Made by a program: the position numbers and the translations under genes
Notes under the pieces: generated by a model
The model's input: only the letters and a program-made list of their open reading frames with translations
Databases searched by the model: none
Told to the model about the DNA's origin: nothing
Part shown: piece by piece, positions 1 to 8,890 of the stretch
Numbering within the stretch: position 1 is the first letter of the stretch
How the letters are laid out: each line of letters opens with the position of its first letter
NCBI GenBank assembly: GCA_036399835.1
Contig: DASWMI010000124.1
Coordinates: forward strand, 1 to 29,311
Length of the DNA: 29,311 bases
Origin: DASYML01 sp036399835
Lineage (GTDB): Bacteria; Acidobacteriota; Blastocatellia; Pyrinomonadales; Pyrinomonadaceae
Direction: 5' to 3'

Positions 1-1
1 C

Positions 2-178
2 TGTGTAAGTGAGTGTGAGCTGAGTCCGCCCATCGGGACTCTTCCGTCGAAAAGAATCGCGAACTGGTTCATCGCGCCGCTCCAGTTCTTGATCGGCATC
101 CTCCATCTTTGGCTGATGTTCTTCAATCCCAGATATAGCGAGCGCCTCTTAATTTGTCTTTGGGGTGGTCGGATTTAG
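2..178 (+). CDS. Possible C-terminal end of a membrane protein (5' truncated by window edge)
   Basis: The frame starting at base 2 is open from the window edge to a TAG at 176-178, giving 58 codons with no start inside the window. The translation has a hydrophobic stretch (NWFIAPLQFLIGILHLWLMF) followed by a short charged tail, which would fit the last membrane helix of an integral membrane protein. The stop lies 12 bases before the tRNA gene on the opposite strand. A 58-codon open frame can occur by chance at this GC content, so the call depends on the helix-like composition. I do not recognise the family. Confidence 0.35.
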   Translation, partial: CVSECELSPPIGTLPSKRIANWFIAPLQFLIGILHLWLMFFNPRYSERLLICLWGGRI

Positions 179-189
179 GAGTTATTTGA

Positions 190-263
190 TAGCGCATACG
201 GGACTCGAACCCGTGATCTCTGCCTTGAGAGGGCAGCGTGTTAACCAACTACACCAATGCGCC
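190..263 (-). tRNA. tRNA-Glu (anticodon CUC)
   Basis: Read on the minus strand, the 74 bases fold into a complete cloverleaf. The acceptor stem is GGCGCAU/AUGCGCU with a G1-U72 wobble and discriminator A. The D stem is GUGU/ACAC. The anticodon stem is CUGCC/GGCAG with loop CUCUCAA, giving anticodon CUC. The variable loop has 5 nt, and the T arm is ACGGG-UUCGAGU-CCCGU. CUC reads GAG, so this is a glutamate tRNA. The 3' CCA is not encoded and would be added after transcription. Confidence 0.96.
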
Positions 264-278
264 GTGGGTGCGAAGGTG

Positions 279-307
279 ATTATAGAGTCGGTGTCGGATG
301 TTGGCAA
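279..307 (-). promoter_or_regulatory. Sigma70-type promoter of tRNA-Glu
   Basis: On the minus strand a -35 box TTGCCA (302-307) is separated by exactly 17 bases from a perfect -10 box TATAAT (279-284). Transcription would start about 7-8 bases further on, just upstream of the tRNA 5' end at 263. Spacing, sequence and position all fit a strong housekeeping promoter for a tRNA. Confidence 0.85.
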
Positions 308-571
308 GTTGGGGATGGTGGGAACTGTTCCGGCGAAAGGTCTTCGGTTGGAGGCTCGGTTCGATGTGTCGGCTTTCGTCGGGCGGTGGTCCACGCTGCA
401 AGCTGGACCAGTAAGGATCTCTCGTCGTGAATCGCTTTGAGACTTTGATTGAGGTGGATGCGGATGTTTGGGAGAGGCCGGGCGAGATGCCTTGTCTGAT
501 GGTTTTTGATGACAGGCTCGCTTTGCGAAAACCGTTTCGCGGGAGCACAAAAGCGCCGTAATTCTTGATTA

Positions 572-645
572 ATCGCAGCCCTCTCATCCGAAAAAATGGA
601 AAAATCTCGTATAAGTTCCATTTTATCGGATGGGAGGGCTGCGAT
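572..645. repeat. 30-bp imperfect inverted repeat (long intergenic hairpin)
   Basis: The arms at 572-601 and 616-645 are reverse complements over 30 bases with two exceptions: one T/G pair, which is a wobble in plus-strand RNA, and one A/A mismatch. The loop is 14 bases. No T-run follows on either side, so it does not look like a simple intrinsic terminator. It lies about 210 bases upstream of the TonB receptor start. It could be a leader hairpin, a relic of a small inverted-repeat element, or a protein-binding site. Confidence 0.8.
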
Positions 646-856
646 AGGAAGTGGATTATTCGAGGATTTAACTGCGAAAGGCTGGCTAATTGGCGACCGT
701 AGAGGCTCGGTTTTGCGATGGAATATGCCTTGCGTGTTTTATTTGCACAGCCTGTATGAGAGGCCCTTGCACTCAGGGAACTTCAATCAGTTCAACTCGA
801 ATTAGTCAGCTCGTCAACAATTAGAATTCACATCCTATTATAAGGAGGAAGCGGTT

Positions 857-3800
857 ATGCGAAGTCTTCTGCACTTGCTAACAAGCGGGTTGCTTATTTC
901 GCTCCTGTGTGTCTCCGCAGCCTTTGCGCAAGGCTCTCAGACGGGAGGCTTGACCGGCGTGGTGACGGACCCGAAGGGCGCTGTGGTGGCCGGTGCCACG
1001 GTCGAAATTATCAATGAGAAGACAGGCAAAGTGGAGCGCACGGCCATCACCAATGAGGATGGAGCTTATACGGCGACTCTGCTTCCTCCAGGAAGTTATC
1101 GCCTCGAAGTCAAGTCAACCAACTTCAAGCAATCGCATGTCGCCGGTGTCGAGGTGAGAATCGCCGAGACCGCCCGGCAGGATGTCGCGCTGGAGGTTGG
1201 CAATGTTCAGGAGAAGGTGGATATAGAAGCGACGCCCTCGCTGATTAATCCCGTCAGCCCGGCCACAGGACAGGCCGTTGACGCGCAGACGATGGAGCGT
1301 CTGCCGCTGCCTTCGCCCAATATCTTATTCCTGCTTTCTCTTTCTTCAGGGACGGCCAGTGAGCCTACAGATGTGCGTAGCAACGGGCGCGGGACCGCCG
1401 ACATCAACGTTAATGGCGGGCGCACGAGCAATAACAGCATCTCGCTCGAAGGCGTCAACGTCAACGATTTCAACCTCGCGCACTTCGATACCGTTCCTCT
1501 ACCGAATCCGAATACGCTCCAAGAGTTCAAGGTCGCCACCTCGCTCTACGATGCTTCGCAGGGCAGCAAGGGCGGCGGCGCGCTCGGGCTGGTCGTTAAG
1601 TCCGGCTCGAAAGATTTTCATGCGGACCTCTACTGGCAGCATCGCAATGATGCCTTGAACGCTAACGAGTGGTTTCGCAACGCGAACGGTTTGAGCAAGC
1701 GTGCCAGGCTGCTGCAAAATGTTTTCGGCGGCAGCGGCAGCGGCCCCGTCCCGAAACTCGGCGGCTTCTGGTTCTTTAACTACCAGGGCGTGCGCGCGCG
1801 CAACGGGCTGGACCCGCTCGGCTCCAGCGTCAGTCCTATCGTTCAGCTATTCCCCACCAACCCTGATGGGACGACTTCGGCTGCGCTGCTGGCCTCGGCC
1901 TTCGGACTCACGACGGCGCAGATTGATCCCATCGCCGTCAATATTCTCAACTTGCCGGACAGCCGCTTTGGCGGGCAATTTCTGGTCCCGCGCAGAGGCC
2001 AATCTGGATGCGGCGCCGTCTCCGGCGCGGGGACTAATAATCCGGGTTCTTTCAGTTGCCAGTTTTCAGGCGTCGGCAGCTCGACCGATAACCAGTACAT
2101 CATTAGCTACGACCGCATCATGCGCGACGGCAACGATAAGATTTCGGGACGCTGGTTCTGGGACAACGGCTCGATTCTCAAGCCCTTCGGAACGGACACG
2201 AGCCTCGCCAATCCGCGCACGGACTTACAGACGAATCGCTTCCTCTCGCTCAGCCACACGCACGTCTTTAACGCCAGCATGGTTAACGAGCTGCGCGCTG
2301 GCTACAGCCGCTACGTTTCCGCTTTTAGCCCGACCGATGTCATAGGTCTCAGCGATATCGGCGCTTCTCGCCCGAACAGCGGCGAGTTTCCGGGCATGTA
2401 TCGCGTCGCCATCACGGGATTATTCCAGATCGGGACGGGCGTCAACGATGACCGCGGGACTGTTTCTAATCAGTATAATCTGGTCAACACCTTCTCGATG
2501 ATTGTCGGCAACCACAACCTCAGGATGGGCGGCGAGGGCGTCCAGTACCAGCTCAATCGCTTTAACAACTTTGCCGTTCGTGGCGCTCTCACCTTCGGCG
2601 CGACCAGCGGCACGAACAATACTTTTTCTGCCTTCCAGAACTTCCTGCAAGGACGCATCACGGCGATTCAATCAGCCTTCGGCGACCCGGCGCGCAACTT
2701 CGTCGCCACAGACTTTGCCGCGTTTATACAGGATGATTACCGCATCACTTCAAGGCTCACACTAAACCTGGGGCTGCGTTGGGAGGCCATGAGCTTTGGT
2801 CATGACAAGCTGTTTCGCGCGGGCATCTTCGACCCGCAACTGGCCGCGGCGGGCCGGAATCCTTTCTTGATTCCTGAGAAGGTTGACCTGGCTGGCTTTA
2901 AGGGAACGCCGGGCGTGCGTGATTGCGCGCTGGTCCGATGCCGCGACGATAACAACTTTGCTCCGCGCGTGGGCTTTGCCTGGGACATGAAAGGCGACCA
3001 GAAGACGGTTGTGCGCGGCGGCTACGGGATCTACTTCCAGCGCCTCTCCAACCAGAACATCCTGCAAAACTCGCTGAGCGCGCCCTTCACCGTCCAGCCG
3101 CTCGATAACCGCGCCACGCCCGCGGCCTTGCAACTGGCGAACCCGTTTTCGGGCCAGCCCGCGCCTTCAATCATCGCGACGGCCTTTATCCCGCAGGCGA
3201 CGCGCTTTGCTGGCTTGCGTCGCTTGAGCGGGACTGGTCCACTCGACCCGAACGACCCGAATGTTGGTCCAATCTTCGTCAACGAGGACGGACAGGCTTG
3301 CCTCAACTACGGCGGCACGGCGACCAACTGCTCTATCAACCTGGCCTCCTTCACGAGCGCGCCGAGGGATGCTTATACGCCCTACACGCAGCAGTACAAC
3401 CTGGGCGTGCAGCGCGAGCTGTGGAACGGCTGGGCCGTCGAGCTGAGTTATGTCGGCACGCATTACATCGGCGGGATAGGCATCTGGAACCCGTACATCG
3501 CCAAGCAGGTCAGCCCCTCTAATCCCGTCACGGTGAGGGACATTAACGGCAACAGCTATACCATCACGACGAACACTGTGGCGAACGAGGAGTTGCGTCA
3601 TCAGGTCCTGGGTCTCTCGCGCAAACGCGGCGCGCGCTTCTCAAGCAATATAGGGCAGGCCAACTACAATTCCATGCAAGTTACAGTGCTGCGCCGTCTC
3701 CAACGCGGTCTCTATTTCCAGGCGGCCTACACCTGGTCCAAGACCATAGACAACGTGAGCGGCTCGCTCAGCACCGACGAGCTGAACGCCACGCGCAACG

Positions 3801-4444
3801 GCCAGAACGGCGCGGCCATCTACAACGATCAGAGCAATCCGCAACAGAATCGCGCCATCGGCGATTTCGACCGCCCGCACCGGCTGGTCGTCAGCTACTC
3901 TTATGACATTCCCGTTCCCAAGAGCGGCTTTACAGATAACCAGTTCTTCCAGGGCTGGAGCATCAGCGGGATTGTCACCTATCAGAGCGGGCTGCCGTTC
4001 TCCGTCACGGACAGCACGAGCGGCGGCATCTTCGGCACCGCTGCCGGAACGGCGACCTTTATCTGTTCCAACGCGCAGGAAGCCTACACGCGAGGCTCGC
4101 TCACGGACAGGCTCGCGCATTACTTGAATCCGGCCTGCTTCTCTACGGCTTCGACGACTCTTCCGTTCACGGCTGGCGCGGGAGCGACCGGTTGGGGCAA
4201 CACGCCGCGCAATGCCTTCCGTGGACCAAGACAGCAGAACTGGGACTTTGCCGTGACCAAGGGCTTTCATCTTGGCGAGAAGCATCGCTTCCAGTTCCGC
4301 ACGGAGTTCTTCAATCTCTTTAACCATCCGGTCTTCCGTTTTCCGAACACCATCAACATCGGAAGCCCGGCCACCTTTGGCCGCATCACGGAGACGGCAG
4401 TCCCCGCGCGCCTGATTCAGTTCGGGCTGCGTTACAGCTTCTGA
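857..4444 (+). CDS. TonB-dependent receptor with carboxypeptidase-regulatory-like domain (Oar-like)
   Basis: This 1195-residue outer-membrane protein probably imports, or mediates contact with, a large substrate using TonB energy. The substrate cannot be told from sequence. Residues 1-25 are a signal peptide ending AAFAQ. Residues about 30-110 form a carboxypeptidase-regulatory-like beta-sandwich (GLTGVVTDPKGAVVAGATV; NEDGAYTATLLPPGSYRLEV). Residues about 120-260 resemble the plug, with the NVNGGRTSNNSISLEGVNVN segment, and the rest is a beta barrel. The last residues, QFGLRYSF, end in Phe as expected of a BAM-assembled barrel. The ATG follows AAGGAGG by eight bases, a strong ribosome binding site. 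A strong terminator lies directly behind the stop. Length and architecture match the receptors that are expanded in Acidobacteriota. Confidence 0.93.
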   Translation: MRSLLHLLTSGLLISLLCVSAAFAQGSQTGGLTGVVTDPKGAVVAGATVEIINEKTGKVERTAITNEDGAYTATLLPPGSYRLEVKSTNFKQSHVAGVEVRIAETARQDVALEVGNVQEKVDIEATPSLINPVSPATGQAVDAQTMERLPLPSPNILFLLSLSSGTASEPTDVRSNGRGTADINVNGGRTSNNSISLEGVNVNDFNLAHFDTVPLPNPNTLQEFKVATSLYDASQGSKGGGALGLVVKSGSKDFHADLYWQHRNDALNANEWFRNANGLSKRARLLQNVFGGSGSGPVPKLGGFWFFNYQGVRARNGLDPLGSSVSPIVQLFPTNPDGTTSAALLASAFGLTTAQIDPIAVNILNLPDSRFGGQFLVPRRGQSGCGAVSGAGTNNPGSFSCQFSGVGSSTDNQYIISYDRIMRDGNDKISGRWFWDNGSILKPFGTDTSLANPRTDLQTNRFLSLSHTHVFNASMVNELRAGYSRYVSAFSPTDVIGLSDIGASRPNSGEFPGMYRVAITGLFQIGTGVNDDRGTVSNQYNLVNTFSMIVGNHNLRMGGEGVQYQLNRFNNFAVRGALTFGATSGTNNTFSAFQNFLQGRITAIQSAFGDPARNFVATDFAAFIQDDYRITSRLTLNLGLRWEAMSFGHDKLFRAGIFDPQLAAAGRNPFLIPEKVDLAGFKGTPGVRDCALVRCRDDNNFAPRVGFAWDMKGDQKTVVRGGYGIYFQRLSNQNILQNSLSAPFTVQPLDNRATPAALQLANPFSGQPAPSIIATAFIPQATRFAGLRRLSGTGPLDPNDPNVGPIFVNEDGQACLNYGGTATNCSINLASFTSAPRDAYTPYTQQYNLGVQRELWNGWAVELSYVGTHYIGGIGIWNPYIAKQVSPSNPVTVRDINGNSYTITTNTVANEELRHQVLGLSRKRGARFSSNIGQANYNSMQVTVLRRLQRGLYFQAAYTWSKTIDNVSGSLSTDELNATRNGQNGAAIYNDQSNPQQNRAIGDFDRPHRLVVSYSYDIPVPKSGFTDNQFFQGWSISGIVTYQSGLPFSVTDSTSGGIFGTAAGTATFICSNAQEAYTRGSLTDRLAHYLNPACFSTASTTLPFTAGAGATGWGNTPRNAFRGPRQQNWDFAVTKGFHLGEKHRFQFRTEFFNLFNHPVFRFPNTINIGSPATFGRITETAVPARLIQFGLRYSF

Positions 4445-4469
4445 TTGCGACCCCTTGCAATCAGCTATT

Positions 4470-4508
4470 GGCCGGGCGGGTTTACACAAATCCGCCCGGC
4501 CTTTGTTT
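4470..4508 (+). terminator. Rho-independent terminator after the TonB receptor
   Basis: The arms 4470-4483 and 4488-4501 form a GC-rich 14-bp stem with one G-T pair and a four-base ACAC loop. It is followed immediately by TTTGTTTT. It starts 26 bases after the receptor stop codon and separates that gene from the downstream TPR gene. Confidence 0.92.
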
Positions 4509-4596
4509 TAATTTGATGCTGCCTTCTTTCTTGTTTTCGGCGGCGAGAAGGAGGAAGATATGGATCGTCACTTTCTTAAAACCGGAGGAGAGTGTG

Positions 4597-5601
4597 ATGT
4601 CTCGCCTAAAGAATCGCCTGCTGGTCATCGTTCTGCTCATGTCTGCGGCATCACCCGCGCTGGCTCAGCGTGATAGAGATACCTGGACCAATAGCTTGAC
4701 GGCGGAGATAGCCGGAGAGGTGCGTCTGCCTGACGGGACGAAGCCGCCCGCGAATTCCGTCGTGTATCTTGAGAGGTTCAGCGGTGGGATTGTGGACCAG
4801 ATGGCTGTTGACAGTCGCGGCAAGTTTCGTTTCTCCGGATTACAACGCGGTTATTACACGCTCTCCATCAAGGCCCCTGGCTTTAATACGGCGCAGCAGC
4901 AGGTTGACTTACAGATCGCCTTCAGAACTTACGTGGTCGTAGACCTCACGCCCGACAAGATCATGACCAGGCCCGGCTCTGCTGGTCCAGCCGGAGTCCT
5001 CTACGCGGGAGTCCCGCTCGAAGCGCAGGAAGAGTTTACGAGGGCGCGTGCCGAGCTGCTCAAAGAGCACGTCAAGGAGGCGCTCCCGCATCTGGAAAAG
5101 GCCACGCGTCTCTCACCGGATTTTTTTGAAGCGCAACTGCTCCTGGGGACGACTTATCTACAGATGAATCGTTTGGAGGAGGCCGCGAGGACGCTCCGTC
5201 GAACTCTGGAAATCAAGCCGGAAGCCGCGCCCGCGCTCTTTGCCCTCGGCGAGATTTACCGCCGGCAGAAGCATTACATGGATGCCGAAAAGATGCTCCT
5301 CGAAGGGCTGCGACTTGATGAAGAATCATGGCCGGGACACTTTACGCTGGCACGCATCTACTGGGAAAACGGCGACACCCTCAAGGCAGGCGCGCAGGTT
5401 GGCAGAGCCTTGCAGCTCAAGGCAGACTTTGCAGAGGCGCATCTGCTGGCGGGCAACATCCTTCTGCGACTGAACCAGATGGAGCGCGCCCTTTTCGAGT
5501 ACCAGGAATATTTACGGCTGGAGCCGAAGGGAGAGTTTGCCGCACAGACTTTGGAGCTGGTCCAGAAGCTCAAGCAAATGCCAGCCGAAAAGAAAAAATA
5601 A
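4597..5601 (+). CDS. Exported TPR protein with N-terminal carboxypeptidase-regulatory-like domain
   Basis: The product is 334 residues. A longer in-frame ORF begins at 4468, but that start lies inside the terminator. The ATG at 4597 is preceded by GGAGGAG and opens a clear signal peptide (MSRLKNRLLVIVLLMSAASP, then ALAQ). Residues about 36-118 look like a carboxypeptidase-regulatory-like or CNA-B-like beta fold (AGEVRLPDGTKPP; DSRGKFRFSGLQRGYYTLSI). Residues about 145-330 are consecutive tetratricopeptide repeats, such as EALPHLEKATRLSPDFFEAQ. It probably acts in the periplasm as a protein-binding scaffold. It shares the carboxypeptidase-like domain type with the receptor upstream, though a terminator lies between them. 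Confidence 0.88.
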   Translation: MSRLKNRLLVIVLLMSAASPALAQRDRDTWTNSLTAEIAGEVRLPDGTKPPANSVVYLERFSGGIVDQMAVDSRGKFRFSGLQRGYYTLSIKAPGFNTAQQQVDLQIAFRTYVVVDLTPDKIMTRPGSAGPAGVLYAGVPLEAQEEFTRARAELLKEHVKEALPHLEKATRLSPDFFEAQLLLGTTYLQMNRLEEAARTLRRTLEIKPEAAPALFALGEIYRRQKHYMDAEKMLLEGLRLDEESWPGHFTLARIYWENGDTLKAGAQVGRALQLKADFAEAHLLAGNILLRLNQMERALFEYQEYLRLEPKGEFAAQTLELVQKLKQMPAEKKK

Positions 5602-5765
5602 GACGACGCCTCTCAAGCTCAAACATCTGCTCCACGCTCAAGCGGCTTCCCTCTGCTCGGGTCAAAGAAGCTCGCCTCTCTACATTCTCATCAATTAAAA
5701 CCTGCCCTTGAGAGCTGACGGCGCTTTATCAAAAGTGGCGGTCATCAAGCCATGCCCTGGATGCT

Positions 5766-5793
5766 TTGAAGGTCGCCCGCCAGCATATATGAT
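5766..5793 (+). promoter_or_regulatory. Candidate promoter of the pnt operon
   Basis: TTGAAG (5766-5771) and TATGAT (5788-5793) are 16 bases apart and lie about 85 bases upstream of the pntAA start, in an otherwise gene-free stretch (5602-5876). Both boxes match four to five of six consensus bases. This is a plausible but unproven sigma70-type site. Confidence 0.35.
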
Positions 5794-5876
5794 TATCTCC
5801 CGGCAGTGATTTTCATCAAGCCAGTTTCCATCCATGTATGTTAATTTCTGCTTGCTGAGAAGGAGAGGAGAAGAGC

Positions 5877-7022
5877 ATGCGGATTGTCGTCCTGGGTGAA
5901 AGGGAAGCGGGAGAAGCGCGCGTCGCCTTGACGCCCGAGTCCGTGCGTAAGCTCGCGGCCTTGAAGGTTTCCGTAGAGGTTGAGAGCGGGGCGGGAATGG
6001 GCGCGGGCGCTCCGGACCAGAGATACAGCGAGGCGGGCGCAAGCGTTTCCACGGACCGCGCGGCGCTGCTCGGCTCCGCCGATATACTCGCCTGCGTCAA
6101 TCGTCCGGCGGCGGAAGAACTGGTCCAGCTTCGACGGGGCGCGGCGTTGATCGGTTTTCTCAGGCCACTGGACGAGCCGGAGGGCCTTGAGCCTGCTCTG
6201 GCGCAGAATCTGACGGCCTTTGCGATGGAGCTAATCCCGCGCATCACGCGCGCGCAGGCGATGGACGCGCTCTCTTCTATGGCGACGGTCGTTGGCTACA
6301 AGGCCGTCATCATGGCCGCCGAGCGTCTGCCGCGTATGTTTCCGCTCTTGATGACTGCCGCCGGCACGGTGCCCCCTGCGCGCGTACTGGTCCTGGGCGC
6401 GGGCGTCGCCGGGCTGCAAGCCATCGCGACGGCGCGGCGTTTGGGAGCGGTCGTCGAGGGCTATGACATACGCAAGGCGGCTGGCGAGCAGGTGCGCTCG
6501 CTCGGCGCGACGTTTCTCGAAGTAGACCTCGGCGGCATCAAGACGGAAGACGCGGGCGGCTATGCTGTCGAGCTGACGGAAGAGGCCATGCGGCGCGGCA
6601 GAGACTTGATCGCGGAGCGCGCGAAGACAGCCGACGTGATTATTACTACGGCGCAAGTGCCCGGCAGGCGCGCGCCTCTGCTGGTCACGGAGGAGGCCGT
6701 CCGAGCGATGAAGCCCGGCACGATCATCGTTGACCTCGCAGGCTCGACCGGAGGCAACGTCGCCCTCGCCAGCCCGGGACAGACAGTAGAGCATGAAGGC
6801 GTGACTATTATCTCTCCGCTCAATCTGGCCGCGACCGTCGCCGTCCACGCCAGCCAGCTCTACTCGCGCAACATGACAGCCTTTCTCGCCCTTCTAATCA
6901 AAGATGGCGAGCTAAGCATTGATCTCAGGGACGATGTCGTCGGGCCTGCCTGCGTGACGCACGAGGGAGAGGTTGTCAACCAGCGTGTCGCAGCCGCGCT
7001 CGAAGGCATCACTAGCCGTTAA
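5877..7022 (+). CDS. pntAA: NAD(P) transhydrogenase subunit alpha part 1 (domain I, NAD(H)-binding)
   Basis: This 381-residue cytosolic subunit of proton-translocating transhydrogenase binds NADH and delivers hydride to NADP+ on the beta subunit. It belongs to the alanine dehydrogenase/PNT family. The N-terminal region starts MRIVVLGEREAGEARVALTP, typical of the family. A conserved family segment RAQAMDALSSMATVVGYKAV lies at about 125-144. The Rossmann glycine motif GAGVAG is at 174-179, followed by the acidic strand end EGYDIR. The ATG follows AAGGAGAGGAG closely. The gene lacks membrane helices, as expected for the split three-gene form in which the transmembrane part of alpha is a separate gene. 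It is first in a tight operon with pntAB and pntB. Confidence 0.96.
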   Translation: MRIVVLGEREAGEARVALTPESVRKLAALKVSVEVESGAGMGAGAPDQRYSEAGASVSTDRAALLGSADILACVNRPAAEELVQLRRGAALIGFLRPLDEPEGLEPALAQNLTAFAMELIPRITRAQAMDALSSMATVVGYKAVIMAAERLPRMFPLLMTAAGTVPPARVLVLGAGVAGLQAIATARRLGAVVEGYDIRKAAGEQVRSLGATFLEVDLGGIKTEDAGGYAVELTEEAMRRGRDLIAERAKTADVIITTAQVPGRRAPLLVTEEAVRAMKPGTIIVDLAGSTGGNVALASPGQTVEHEGVTIISPLNLAATVAVHASQLYSRNMTAFLALLIKDGELSIDLRDDVVGPACVTHEGEVVNQRVAAALEGITSR

Positions 7023-7093
7023 AGTCTGCCCGGTCCAGATTCAAAAACGTCATCACTAAAAGTTCAGCCAGAGAGACGGAGGCACAATTTACG

Positions 7094-7462
7094 ATGCAGA
7101 CGGAATCGCTCAGCTCGCCATTGCTCTTGATTCAGGCGCTCTATGTTTTCGCGCTCGCGGCCTTTCTCGGCTACCAGGTTATCTCGCGCGTGCCGCCGCT
7201 CTTGCACACGCCTTTGATGTCCGCGACCAACGCCATCAGCGGCATCTCGCTCGTCGGCTCGATCGTCGCGGCGGGCGCACAACTCAGCACCGTGAGCACT
7301 ATCTTAGGCTTGACGGCTGTCACCTGCGCGACCATCAACGTCGTCGGCGGGTTTATGATTACGGACCGCATGCTCAAGATGTTCAAGCGTAAAGAGGTGG
7401 TCCAGAAGGACGCGAAAAGCGAAGCAGAAGACGCGGGCAGCAAAGGGAAGAGAGCTTCATGA
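7094..7462 (+). CDS. pntAB: NAD(P) transhydrogenase subunit alpha part 2 (membrane segment)
   Basis: This 122-residue integral membrane subunit supplies the alpha-side helices of the proton channel (domain II). Three to four hydrophobic helices are visible, for example LLIQALYVFALAAFLGYQVI and the GISLVGSIVAAGAQL and VTCATINVVGGFMI regions. PPLLHTPLMSATNAISGI is the conserved family segment. The C-terminal tail is short and charged. GGAGG precedes the start by about twelve bases. The stop overlaps the next gene in an ATGA arrangement (7459-7462), so translation of pntB is probably coupled. Confidence 0.95.
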   Translation: MQTESLSSPLLLIQALYVFALAAFLGYQVISRVPPLLHTPLMSATNAISGISLVGSIVAAGAQLSTVSTILGLTAVTCATINVVGGFMITDRMLKMFKRKEVVQKDAKSEAEDAGSKGKRAS

Positions 7463-8862
7463 GCTACACGACATACTTCATAGAGTTCACTTATCTCGCG
7501 GCCTCCATCCTCTTTATCTTGGGCCTCAAGGGACTGAGCCATCCCGAAACTGCCAAACGCGGTATGCATCTGGCGGAGTTCGGGATGCTGATGGCGATTA
7601 TCGGCACCCTCCTTCATCACGAGATAGTCACCTACACATGGATTATCACGGGGCTGGTGGTCGGCTCTCTGGTCGGCGGGGCGATGGCCTACTGGGTCCC
7701 CATGACGGCGATGCCACAGCGGACGGCTCTCTCGCATGCCTTCGGCGCGTTTGCCGCAGCGCTCGTCGGCATCGCGGAATATTACAACCACACGCACGGC
7801 TTTAAGCCTCTGGCAGAGCTGAGCCAGCTCAAGATGGGCGCTCTCGGATTCGAGGTCATGCTGGGAGCTTTGACGACGACCGGGAGCCTGATGGCCTTTG
7901 CCAAGCTGCAAGGCATGATTCGCGGAACTCCCATCACCTTCAAGGGACAGAACATCTTTAACATGCTGCTGCTCGCAGCGGCTCTGGGCTGCTTCGTCTA
8001 CCTGCTCTTTGTCCCGACCGCGACCACGCCCTTTTACCTGATGCTCGGTCTGGCCTTCATCTTCGGCGTGCTTCTGGTGATACCCATCGGCGCGGCTGAT
8101 ATGCCTGTCGTGATGTCGCTCCTCAATTCATACGCGGGGCTGGCGGCGGCTGCGACGGGCTTCGTACTCTCCAACAACGTGCTCATCATCGCGGGCACGC
8201 TCGATGGCTTTTCAGGCTTTATCCTTTCCGTGCTCATGTGCCGCGCCATGAATCGCTCTATGACCAACGTACTCTTCGGCGCATTCGGCAGCGCCGCCGA
8301 GAGCGCGTCGGCGGAAGATTCGGAGCAGGGCGCGATGCGCGAGGTCGCGCTTGAAGACGTGGCGGTCCAACTGGCTTACGCCAACCAGGTCATCTTCGTG
8401 CCGGGCTACGGGATGGCTACGGCGCAGGCGCAGCATGCCGTGCGCGAACTGGCAGACGTGCTGGAGAAAAGGGGCGTCGCCGTCAAGTACGGCATACACC
8501 CTGTCGCGGGCCGCATGCCCGGTCACATGAACGTCCTGCTGGCCGAAGCCAACGTCCCCTACTCCTCGCTCTACGAGCTTGAGCAGATTAATCCTGAATT
8601 TCCTTCGACCGATGTCGCCGTCGTCATAGGGGCCAACGATGTCGTCAACCCGGACGCGCGCGACAACCCGGGCAGCCCCATCGCCGGTATGCCCATCCTC
8701 GAAGTAGACCGCGCGCGCTCCGTCATAGTCCTCAAGCGCGGCAGGGGCAAAGGCTTCTCCGGCCTCGAAAATCCACTCTTCTTCAAACCCGTCACAGGCA
8801 TGCTCTACGGCGACGCAAAGGATTCACTGACAAGGCTGGTCCAGGCCGTGCAGTCAACCTAA
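7459..8862 (+). CDS. pntB: NAD(P) transhydrogenase subunit beta
   Basis: The 467-residue beta subunit carries the remaining membrane helices (residues about 5-275) and the NADP(H)-binding domain III at the C-terminus (about 295-467). Domain III signatures are present: GYGMATAQAQHAV at 316-328, GIHPVAGRMPGHMNVLLAEA at 345-364, GANDVVNPDA at 391-400, and KRGRGKGFSGLENPLFF at about 427-443. Length and motifs are typical of a complete functional subunit. Together with the two upstream genes it encodes a full split-alpha transhydrogenase, which exchanges NADH and NADPH at the expense or gain of the proton gradient. The start overlaps the pntAB stop by four bases. Confidence 0.97.
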   Translation: MSYTTYFIEFTYLAASILFILGLKGLSHPETAKRGMHLAEFGMLMAIIGTLLHHEIVTYTWIITGLVVGSLVGGAMAYWVPMTAMPQRTALSHAFGAFAAALVGIAEYYNHTHGFKPLAELSQLKMGALGFEVMLGALTTTGSLMAFAKLQGMIRGTPITFKGQNIFNMLLLAAALGCFVYLLFVPTATTPFYLMLGLAFIFGVLLVIPIGAADMPVVMSLLNSYAGLAAAATGFVLSNNVLIIAGTLDGFSGFILSVLMCRAMNRSMTNVLFGAFGSAAESASAEDSEQGAMREVALEDVAVQLAYANQVIFVPGYGMATAQAQHAVRELADVLEKRGVAVKYGIHPVAGRMPGHMNVLLAEANVPYSSLYELEQINPEFPSTDVAVVIGANDVVNPDARDNPGSPIAGMPILEVDRARSVIVLKRGRGKGFSGLENPLFFKPVTGMLYGDAKDSLTRLVQAVQST

Positions 8863-8890
8863 ACAGTTGCCGGTCATCTGAAGAAGCGAG

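Larger units (their letters stand above)
264..856. other. Long intergenic region between tRNA-Glu and the TonB receptor gene
   Basis: This stretch of about 590 bases holds the tRNA promoter at its left end, a 30-bp imperfect inverted repeat at 572-645, and the receptor's ribosome binding site at its right end. Several short open frames exist on both strands, but none has a recognisable product. The best is a GTG-start 44-codon frame at 427-561 with AAGGA eight to nine bases upstream. I could not identify a convincing -35/-10 pair for the receptor gene. Confidence 0.5.

Noticed and set aside
835..840. TATTAT as a -10 box for the TonB receptor
   Set aside because: A start site about seven bases on would fall inside the Shine-Dalgarno sequence, leaving no usable leader.
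3641..4489. 282-codon minus-strand open frame opposite the TonB receptor
   Set aside because: It lies wholly antisense to a clear barrel-coding region, shows no family motif, and would begin within the terminator. Long antisense frames are expected in GC-rich genes.
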